Origin: Gambelia wislizenii
Lineage: Eukaryota; Chordata; Lepidosauria; Squamata; Crotaphytidae
Direction of reading: 5' to 3'
Assembly: GCA_030847615.1 (NCBI GenBank)
Contig: JAUMIR010000003.1
Coordinates: 61,179,001-61,243,000, forward strand
Length of the DNA stretch: 64,000 bases
This document shows positions 55,979 to 64,000 of this stretch, piece by piece (position 1 is the first letter of the stretch; the number at the start of each line of letters is the position of its first letter). The notes under the pieces are model-generated. The model had not been told where the DNA came from and did not search any database. It saw only the letters and a program-made list of their open reading frames with translations. The position numbers and the translations under genes are program-made.

Positions 55979-57329
55979 CATGTTGAGGCTCAGCCCACAC
56001 AGTTATTCCTGTTCAATTCAGTGTATATAGGAGGCTGAGCTCACAAAGCAGTGTTGCAAGCAGATCATCTCATTCTGTTAAAATTAATGTCAAAGCCCCT
56101 TTGAATGAGAATTCTGTACAGTATAACTATCAAAGTTCCTGAATCTGCTGGTTTTTTTTTTCCAGAATGGGTTAAATCCACAAAAATGGAAAACAAACCA
56201 AAAAAGATTTCTTCCAAGAGGGTCTAATTGCTTTCAGTGATCAATATATTACCAAATCTATCTCCTGTTTAAACTTTGAAAAAGTTCAGTATCTTTCAGT
56301 GTGTGTTTTCACCTTCCTTCTCTTATTAGTTTGTTTCAATTGGAAATACATCTGTGTTTTAAGTGATTTTTGAATTTTCTAGACTACAAATCACCACTCC
56401 GGATGGTAAAATGTTATGCTTGGGCTTTTTGGCTTTGTTTTGTTTTGATTTTTTAAAAAATCAGTTTCTATTTTTGAAATGCGGTAACAGCTTAAATGTA
56501 ATTATGTTCGATCTTATTAAAGATTACACATCTCATTTGATTGCTAAAATGAAATGTTGTGTTCCTGGAACTAGTTCCCACTGAATTACTTGACCAAGTT
56601 ATTAGAAAGAAAAAATAACATAAATGACATATTATGTTTTTTTATTTCATTCCATCAGTCAAATGTAAGAAGAATCCTGTATGAACATGAGAAATTCAAA
56701 AGTAATAGACCATTAAATTGACTAAAACTTTATTCATTACTGGAATCTGATCTGGAACAGATCAAGTTTCTTAGCAGAAGGGTATTCCCTTTCCACTCTC
56801 ATTCCTTCATAAGTTATGGCAAGTTGAACATAAATCTCTTCATATGTTCCACCTAACAGGTGCATGTTGCAGTTGAAGCATGTACAATATCTTTTCCACA
56901 AAGTGTGAATTATTTGTATGGCCTCATGCTGCTTTTCTGAATGCTTGAAGATGGATTAAGGCAAGTAATACCAATACATTTGCAGTCTTGTCAGTAACAT
57001 TGTTAATCAACAGGTTTTTTTCCCCTGTATTTTTAAGGGAAATTGTTTAATTTCACAAACTGCCCCACAGCTGTAGATAACAGCTTGAAAATATGACAAC
57101 TTTAGAAACTAAAAACAGAACAAAGAAAAACTATAGCTGGGCAAGTGATTTGCTTTATGTCACTGTGCAAGTATCTCACACCTTCTTTATGATCAGGGTC
57201 TGCTTCTGGTACATTTAGATAAATTTAATGATTGTACATGGGCTCTTCTTCTGTATCTATATACTATTTCACGTACTTGACTTCAGATAGTCTTGGAGGT
57301 AAAGATGTAAATCCTCTCTTACTTCATCC
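55979..57329. other. No feature recognised
   Basis: AT-rich intron, no repeat recognised. Confidence 0.35.
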
Positions 57330-57755
57330 TCACATGTACTGAGAAATAATTATGGATGTTTTCTCACTGCTGCTGGAGAACATGCAAATTCCTCTGCAAT
57401 ATTCTCCCCCATATTCTAGTGTCCTGGAGTGCTGCAGAGGCATTATTTTACATAGAAAAACATCATTTTAAGTTTTGGGGGTTCTTTTGCAGGAAAAAAA
57501 AAATCTGTGCAGGAAAAAAAGGTTCCTGTGCAGGATACAGGCTTTTTGTGCAGGAACCTTGGGTGGGGGGTGGGGGTGGGGGGGAAGGAGTTTGCACAAA
57601 AAGCATATCTTTTCTATCTAGGATAATTCTTCTACAACACTTTGGAATGTGTGAATACTGTGCAAAAATTGTGAAAAGATTCTCACTGGTTTTTTATTCT
57701 TCCTGTCAGGAACCCATTTCTGACTGGAAAAAATAATAATACAGAGTATTCTTTC
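57330..57755 (-). repeat. Copy 3 of the palindrome-rich dispersed repeat
   Basis: In reverse it starts GGGATGGAAAGAATACT, then 'gacaggaagaataaaa' and 'gaatcttttcacaattttt', matching the order at 1810-2372. It contains repeated 'ctgtgcaggaa' and 'ttgtgcaggaacc' words, a variant of the same hairpin theme. A G-run lies at 57564-57592. Confidence 0.5.
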
Positions 57756-57883
57756 CATCCCAACTTAAGGATATTTTCTCAAATACATTCTGGAACATGT
57801 TCAATTTCTGGAACTTTTAAAGTTTCCGTCAGAACTAGATGGACCTTTGATCTGATCTAGCAAGGAGGATGCATTCTTCCCCC

Positions 57884-57884
<1 letters not shown>

Positions 57885-57930
<46 letters not shown>

Positions 57931-57931
57931 T
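57885..57931. repeat. (TTTC)n microsatellite
   Basis: About 11 TTTC units. Confidence 0.96.
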
Positions 57932-58839
57932 TCTGCAGCCACAAGCAATGGATATTAACAGCAGAGAACTTTTATACATAGAAGAATCATTATCTGATAA
58001 ATGCTTAAATTTCAAAAGAGCCAGCTCGTAGCTTAAGGAAGGGATCTGTTTAATGCATTTGTTTGCTCGTATGGGATTTTAAAAGCATCCTTAGCTCAGT
58101 TTCTTTCATTGGTGTTGTTTAAGACTGTCCTGCAGCAAAGAAATATATGCTACTTTATGGCTCTTTGCTTCACATTTGAAAACACCCTTTGTGCTTGCAT
58201 ATAAGAAAGGAACACCATAATTCTATTGTTAACTTGTTGGCTAGCAGAATCAGTTCTAAAAGGCCAGGGGGGTATTAGGAGTTCCAGCTGGGATTCTGCT
58301 GAGTGGTTTTTTTGGAACCCTGCTGGTCCTTTCCCACTCTGCAAATGCTGATGGCAAGGAGAAAGCCAGAGCAGAGTAATTAAGCAGGCTCCATATCCAG
58401 CAACACTAGAGCACCACAGATGTTTGCCATTCTGTTCTATCTCATCTCTGTCGATTTGTAATAGATCATTTCACTCAAAGAGGCCTTGCAAACATTTCCA
58501 TTATTTTTTATTTAACCGTGACACCTGTGAGGGAGCCATAATTTATAATTCAATGAATCATGGGATAAAAGAACAAGCACTTAGGAATTTTTGGCAGAAT
58601 ATGTACAGACTCACATCTTGTACATTCAGAATTAAACCCTCACCCTCTCTAAAGGGAACATTTTACTGCAACTTTAGCCATATGATGCAAATCTTTTCTG
58701 TCTTTTTTTCTTACTTGTTGATTATTACAGTAATTTTACTGTTTCTTTACTGCTGGAAGTGAAGAAGTACAGCTATGATTGCAGGAGCAATTCTGTAAGC
58801 AAGAGGGGACAGTTGAAAGAGGTGTTTACAGTTCTATGC

Positions 58840-58862
58840 TGTGTTGTGTTGTGTTGTGTTGG
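58840..58862. repeat. (TTGTG)n short tandem repeat
   Basis: Four to five TGTGT/TTGTG units. Confidence 0.85.
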
Positions 58863-59862
58863 GTGTTTTGTTGCTTCCCCAACATTTACAATCACAACTG
58901 GTAGCGTAATAAAAGGGCCACACATCAGGCCCAGATGTCCTTCGGGTCTAACATTCTCTTTTGCACACTGTCCAATCAGGTAGCCCTGAGTTTGCAAAGC
59001 CACTTTTAAAAACTAAATATTTGCAGTTATACTTCCAACACCCCCAGTAGTGTCTTATTCTTGCAGTTACAGTTTTGTTTTCCTATTTCTCAATAGTTAC
59101 TTCAGTGACTTAAAAAAAATGCCTGGATGCTGCAAGCCTGGAGTACAAAAGACGCTGCTTTCCTGTCTGTCTTTTTCTCTCAACATCCACAATAGTGCAT
59201 GAGGCACCAGATCAAGACCAGCAGAACCCAACATTTATATCATGAGATATTTAGTGAGGCCACACTCCTATAACTGTAAAGGTAACTAAAAAGCTACAGT
59301 TCCACCACAAAAAGTGTGAACAGGGCATCCTGTAGCTTCCTTGTTGGAGAGCAGTGAATCTACTCTGGGATATATTCCACTGGGTTTTCAAGGACCCTGT
59401 TAAGCAGCACCTTGGATGGCTCCTTTGAAGTCTGAAATAAAAGCCAGAGTAGGTTTTCCAAACCCCCAAGATGGAAGGTGCCACTGTGAGTGAAGGTATA
59501 TGCCTTGCAAATGTAAAGTTATACCTTAATTAATAGTAAAAATAATTGTTTATTGTTTATTTATGTCCTGGGGGCTCTGATTGCACATGGAAAGGCCACA
59601 AACAGGAGATCAAGGCCAAAATCCTATCGTGTTCTGGGACAGCAGAACATCTAAACAGTGTTGCTACTTAGATCTCCCAATGCTTGCCTCCAGCTAGTGG
59701 CTGTCTCTTTCTAAGGTGGCCTGTTTCCTAAGAGCCTGACTTTTAGTAGCCCTGAAAGTCGGGACACTCATGGGGAGGGTGGCTTAGGAAATTGCTTGTT
59801 CTTTTTCAATAGGCAATTACCCAAGCCAGCCCTGCCAAAATTGCCTCTGATTGTATCTGATT

Positions 59863-59865
<3 letters not shown>

Positions 59866-59897
<32 letters not shown>
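59866..59897. repeat. (CA)n, BovB-associated
   Basis: 16 CA units directly at the 3' end of the adjoining minus-strand BovB, where BovB copies commonly end in a simple repeat. Confidence 0.9.
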
Positions 59898-59899
<2 letters not shown>

Positions 59900-60160
59900 G
59901 GTGTTCAACTTTTGGTGACCCCATGAATGAGAGATATCCAGGTCACCCTGTCATCAACAGCCCTGCTCAGGTCTTGCAGACTCAGGGCTGTGGCTTCCTT
60001 GATTGAGTCTATCCATCTGGAATATGGTCTTCCTCTTTACCTACTGCTTTCACCCTTATTGTCTTTTCTAGTGAGTCATGTCTTCCCATGATATGTCCAA
60101 AGTACAGCAGCATCAGTTTAGTCCTCTTGGCTTCTAGGGAGAGTTCAGGCTTGATTTTCT
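59898..60160 (-). mobile_element. BovB (RTE) LINE 3' end, minus strand
   Basis: In reverse: 'tactttggacatatcatggg', 'aagacatgactcactagaaa', 'gatggatagactcaatcaag' and 'gacctgagcagggctgttga', ending 'ggggtcaccaaaagttgaac'. This is the well-known BovB C-terminal/3' sequence. The frame is interrupted by several stops. Confidence 0.93.
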
Positions 60161-60449
60161 GTGGGGGTTTTTTCCAGGCTATGAGGCTGTAATAAACTGG
60201 AAGAGTTTATTCCTGACATTTTGCCTAGATCTGTGGTTAGCATCTTCAGAGAATGGTTGGGTTTATATACTTTGAGTCCCTGTTGGAGAGGATATGTACA
60301 TTTGTATATTTGAATGGCTAGTTCCTGAGCAGGGGAGATACGCAAGGAGGATTAATTTCTGTTTGGCTAATGGTCCATTGTCTGCTGGAAATCCCCCTGT
60401 CCCTGGGTGGAGTTCATTTGCATGTGTTGAGTTTTGATTTTAGTGTTTT

Positions 60450-60800
60450 TCAGGACTGGTAGCCAAACTTTGCTTTAAAGGTTTCTTCTTTCCTGTTGAA
60501 GTTGCCCAGGTGTTCGTGGATTTCAATAGCTTCTCTGCGCATCCTGACATGATAGTTGTTGGCCTGGTCCAAAATTTCTGTGTTTTTAAATAACATTTTG
60601 TATCCAGGTTGGTTTATAACATGTTTTGCTACTGTTGATTTTTCTGGCTGGCCCAGTCTGCAGTGTCTCTCATGTTCCTTGATTCATGTTTGCACACTAC
60701 ATTTAGTGGTCCCTATGTAAACTTGTCCACAGCTGCATGGTATGTGGTAAACTCCTGCAGCTGTGAGAGGGTCTCTTTCATCCTTCGCTGAGCATAGCAT
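60450..60800 (-). pseudogene. Penelope GIY-YIG endonuclease, one stop
   Basis: Reverse frame with A-A-G-V-Y-H-I-P, C-S-C-G-Q-V-Y-I-G-T-T-K (the G-V-Y...Y-I-G core), then I-K-E-H-E-R-H-C-R-L-G-Q and R-R-E-A-I-E-I-H-E-H. It ends at TGA 60450-60452. A single in-frame TGA at 60684-60686, in the position of an Arg codon (CGA to TGA fits CpG decay), breaks it. This domain would nick target DNA in a live element. Confidence 0.85.
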
Positions 60801-60989
60801 TTCTTTTATTTTCTTGGTTGGTCTGTAGATTGTTTGGAGGTTGTGTTTCCTCATCAGTTTCCCTATTCTGTCTGTGACTTCTTTGATGCATGGTAAAAAT
60901 ACCTTCCCTTTGGGTGGCTGTTTTTCTTCATTCCTGTGTTTTTTTTTCTGGGTCTGGCTGCTCTTGTGATGTCTGATCTGGAGTAACCA

Positions 60990-61640
60990 TTAGCCTGTAA
61001 AGCTAGGTTTAGGTGCTTCAGTTCGTCCTCCAGGTAGTGAGGGTTCACAGATCCGTTTTGCGCGGTCTACCAATGTTTTTATTGTGCTTCTTTTTTGTCC
61101 TGGGTGATGATTGGCATTCTTGTGTAGGTATCTGTTAGTGTGTGGGGGTTTTCTGTATACCTTATGGCCTAACTGTTGGTTTGATTTGTGGATGACTAGG
61201 ACATCCAAGAATGGCAATGTTCCTTCCGTCTCTTTTTCCATTGTGAATTGGATATTCAGGTGGATGCTGTTCAGGTGGTTCAGAAATGCAACCAAATCTT
61301 CTTCGTAGCTCCAAATGGTGAAAGTGTCATCCACATATCAGAACCATGTTGTGAGCATTTTTGGTGCTGTTTCCAGGGCTTGCTTTTCAAAATGTTCCAT
61401 GTAAAAGTTTGCTATTACGGGGGCTGCCCATGGCTACCCATCTATCCCACTGGAAGTTGCTTGTGGTGAGGCAATGTTTGAACAGGGTTGTGATGTCTTC
61501 TGGAAATATTTGTTGGATGAGTGCCATGGTGTCCATTATGGGGACTTTGGTGAACAAAGAGACCACATCAAAGCTGATCAGTCTGTCTCCAGGCTTGATT
61601 CCTCTAGGACCCATTTATTTGTCTTTTTAGCAGTTCACAG
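60990..61640 (-). pseudogene. Penelope reverse transcriptase, partial
   Basis: Reverse frames show I-S-F-D-V-V-S-L-F-T-K-V-P (motif A), V-A-M-G-S-P and Y-V-D-D-T-F-T-I-W (motif C). They continue with L-P-F-L-D-V-L-V, H-K-V-Y-R-K-P, T-N-R-Y-L-H-K and A-K-R-I-C-E-P. A TGA directly before Y-V-D-D and frame changes inactivate it. Penelope RTs are related to telomerase rather than to LINE RTs. Confidence 0.92.
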
Positions 61641-61795
61641 TATCTGGAGAACTCTTCTTCAGTACTGCATTTCAAATGAGTTGATTTTCTTCCTATTAGC
61701 TGCTTCCTATCAGCTGCTCCCTGAGCTGTTTTTGAAATATACAGTCCCAATTGGGGGAGTGGGGATTGATGTGAAAAATTTTGGCCCAAAATATT

Positions 61796-62769
61796 TTTAG
61801 AGAAAAAGTGTAAAAAACAAAACTGGGTACAACAATTGCAGCCCTCCTAGGTCACATAGAAGGCTAATGAGGTCTCCCAACCCTTGGCAGTTGCCCACCT
61901 CTCAAGTAAAATATATTGATAACATTTGACCATTAGAAACTGAACACAAGAATATGTAAGTACTGTAAGTGTTAAATTAAAAGTCACATATTTATTTTAA
62001 CTTTTACAAACATTTCAAGTGTTTGACCCATGCCTCTAATCCTAGCCCCCAGTACTGGTTGCTTAGATATAAGATTTTCTTAAGTACTAAATGCTAGGAA
62101 GTAACAAGTTAAAAGTTGTTACAAGTAACAAGTTAAAAGTTACATCTAACTTGTTACACTTCTTGGTAATGAGGATGTAATCTAACAAGTGGGAACAAAG
62201 CTACTTTAGAAGTATAACAAATAGCATCTTTTAGTTACTTCTAAGGGATACTTTTAAAAGAAATTTTAAGGCATTTTTAGAAACATTTTGATAGATTTGT
62301 TTCATATTTTTGCAACTCTCTTATGAATCCTTTTCTAGTAAATAAAGTCACAAAAATGTACTGTAGCAAGTAAAGCAATGAATAGCACATTTCTCTAATA
62401 TTACAACAAATAGTGATAATGAATTACTTTTCAATAACTGTAATAAGTAACAGGTTTAATTACTTTCAAAACATAACTTTCCAAGTTTTCACAATGGTAT
62501 CAGTGAAAAATTAAAGTATAAGAAGTTAAGGCATATTTTTTGTATATTGACTTTCAGTTGGCACAAAAGTGGAATTTCCAGCAAAAAACCTCCACACAGT
62601 GACAGTGGTGGAATTAGAGTATTACTTAAATGTAAGAGACCCACTTTCAAAAATTCCACATCCAGTGTCCTAGTAGTGTGATAGCGAAAAGATTACAAGT
62701 GCCACCGTGACATCTGTAAAGGAAACTGGACCCAGTTAAACAACAGAAGGAGGCAACAGATTACACACA
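61796..62769. other. Unassigned, with inverted GTAACAAGTTAAAAGTT words
   Basis: Short direct and inverted copies of 'gtaacaagttaaaagtt' at about 62101-62160 and 'aagtaac' words up to about 62480 hint at a decayed element; ends could not be set. Confidence 0.35.
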
Positions 62770-62805
62770 AATGTATATAAGGGGTGAATGTATATAAGGG
62801 GTGAA
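62770..62805. repeat. 17-18-bp tandem duplication
   Basis: TGTATATAAGGGGTGAA twice in a row, just before the palindromic MITE. Confidence 0.9.
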
Positions 62806-62819
62806 ATCAAGTTTAAGGG

Positions 62820-63111
62820 GCTTACCTCACGCCAAAGAAAAGTGGCAGTGCAGCAGGAATGTTCCATCTTCTGTGCTGCCTTACCACATGATGTTGTTGT
62901 TCTTTCAACATTATTTTGTTCCAGTCCCATGGGGGACTGATGTAAAACTGCTTCTATTTGCTAATAGGTTTTTCTGGTTAGCAAAAAGATGCAATTTTAC
63001 CTCAGTCCCCCATGGGACCGGAACGAAGGAATGACGATGTCATGCATTAAGGCAGCATGGAAGGTGAAACATTCCTGCTGCACTGCCACTTTTCTTTGAA
63101 GTGTGGTAAGC
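62820..63111. mobile_element. Palindromic MITE, 292 bp
   Basis: The ends GCTTACCTCACGCCAAAGAA and TTCTTTGAAGTGTGGTAAGC are inverted. Inner arms 'aagtggcagtgcagcaggaa' with 'ttcctgctgcactgccactt' and 'cagtcccatgggggactgat' with 'tcagtcccccatgggacc' also pair. The centre is near 62965. No coding capacity. Confidence 0.88.
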
Positions 63112-64000
63112 AACTAAGAAGCAGTGATAAAGTTTTTGCAGGTTGTACTCTGGTTTCTCTTCATATCATATAAGGAAAGGACTGACATTTTTCACCACAG
63201 TAGTCATGATGAAACTAGACCCTTTGGGGCAGCTATTAGCCCAGAAGAGAAGCTTCTGTTGCTACCAAGGGGGACAGATTTCTTGGTAACAAATACTCTA
63301 TTTTCATTGGGATTGTGGTGGGTGTTAAATAGGTAATCCACTCCATGTCCATTGCACCTTCCTCTTTCTACCCCCCATCTATTTATATTTTAAAAAGTGC
63401 ATGCCCATTGTTTTCACACAATTTACCACCACTTCTCATTTGACCCTCTGCCACCTCAGAGTGGTGAAATTACTACATTTCACTATCCCTTCCCTCACAT
63501 CTGTAAAATGTGGTTTAATGTTATTTACCTTACATCATGGGAGCAATGTGAGGCATGTCTAATGGGAATTTGTCAAGTGATAGTCATATGAAAGTTTGTC
63601 ATTAAAACCATTTGTTGAAGACATCTGGCTAACATTCATAAGTTCTTGGCATCAGGCCATCTGTAAGAGCAACTGGACTGTGAAATGTTTGATGAGACAC
63701 TGCCTCTATCATAAGAGTCATTTTGCTTTTTTAAAAAAAATAGGTTACAATTTAAAATTCTTTGGAATGAGAAAAAGTTCATTTCTTAAATCTTAAAAGC
63801 TCCGTTTTCCTGCAAGGGAAAAAAAAAAACAATAACCTTTCCTGCTTTCAATAACTTTCAGTGTAAAATACCAGACATTCTGTTAACTTTATAGTGTAAG
63901 CTTATGCTCTCGTACTTTGAAGTAAGTCCTTTTGGACTAAACTGGATTTACATCTGAGTAGACATATATGAGATTGTACTGTAAATCAATGGATCTTCTT
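63112..64000. other. No feature recognised
   Basis: Intronic sequence to the window edge; nothing recognised. Confidence 0.35.

Larger units (their letters stand above)
57756..59865. other. Mostly unique intron sequence with two simple repeats
   Basis: A repeat-free block at about 58030-58760 could hold non-coding conserved DNA; unproven. A scrap at about 59258-59322 repeats sequence from about 44338-44420. Confidence 0.3.
60161..61795 (-). mobile_element. Penelope-like retroelement, decayed
   Basis: Contains RT motifs of the Penelope type followed by a GIY-YIG endonuclease, the defining order of these elements, and a 3' region ('gacattttgcctagatctgt' reversed). The RT and endonuclease are described separately. 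Stops interrupt both. The 5' part upstream of the RT is missing or unrecognisable beyond about 61795. It abuts the BovB 3' end at about 60160. Confidence 0.9.
17372..64000 (+). other. GPC5: GPC5 intron, to the end of the window
   Basis: No further glypican exon was recognised after 17371, so this intron is at least 46 kb. Very long introns are normal for GPC5. All transposable elements listed downstream lie in it, including the intact LINE, which is antisense to the gene. Confidence 0.6.

Noticed and set aside
1..64000. Endogenous retrovirus or LTR element
   Set aside because: No paired LTRs, primer binding site, or gag/pol/env motifs were seen; all RT sequences belong to LINE or Penelope types.

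Overview
The window looks like intron-rich nuclear DNA from a squamate reptile, probably a lizard. The evidence is the repeat mix: CR1 3' ends with ATTCTATGA-type tails, L2-like LINE tails, BovB (RTE) remnants, a Penelope-like element, tRNA-derived SINEs, and many hAT-type and Tigger/pogo-type MITEs. The species cannot be fixed from sequence alone. There is no bacterial-style gene organisation, and only one cellular gene could be recognised. || Host gene: a glypican gene, best read as GPC5, runs on the + strand. Two coding exons are visible, at 10385-10518 and 17246-17371. They join in a matching phase and give the conserved glypican stretch from K-V-C-G through R-R-E-F-I to C-W-N-G-E-D. Everything before 10384 and after 17371 reads as intron, which fits the very large introns of GPC5. 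Between the two exons, at 13779-13838, lies an unexpected 60-nt block with good splice sites that keeps the frame and would add 20 mostly basic residues. It is a candidate cassette exon. || 1-10 kb: a BovB scrap, a palindrome-rich dispersed repeat, and several MITEs. One Tigger/pogo-type MITE (6664-8974, TA target duplication) has a core made of two G-rich minisatellites with 74-bp and 64-bp units. Each unit carries a perfect or near-perfect hairpin followed by a run of G tracts, and part of the array is doubled as a 719-bp higher-order repeat. || 10-28 kb: the GPC5 exons, then SINEs, L2-like tails, a CR1 3' end, more MITEs and a second, longer copy of the palindrome-rich repeat. || 28.4-33.3 kb: a nest of three elements. 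A hAT-type MITE (8-bp target duplication) was interrupted by a full-length non-LTR retrotransposon (28504-32491, 12-bp target duplication) and by another TIR element (32668-33142, 8-bp target duplication). The LINE lies antisense to GPC5 and keeps an open endonuclease/reverse-transcriptase frame of more than 1,050 codons with a C-terminal C2HC zinc finger. It has a roughly 31-bp 3' UTR and an upstream frame broken by one stop. It is the only element here that looks recent. A decayed, 5'-truncated relative sits at 53010-53672. || 34-64 kb: intronic sequence with Tigger, palindromic and other MITEs. It also holds a cluster of minus-strand CR1 fragments, one with the inversion expected from twin priming, an L2 3' end, and a Penelope-like element with decayed RT and GIY-YIG parts next to a BovB 3' end. 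Several stretches of apparently unique AT-rich sequence could hold intronic regulatory DNA, but nothing in them could be assigned.
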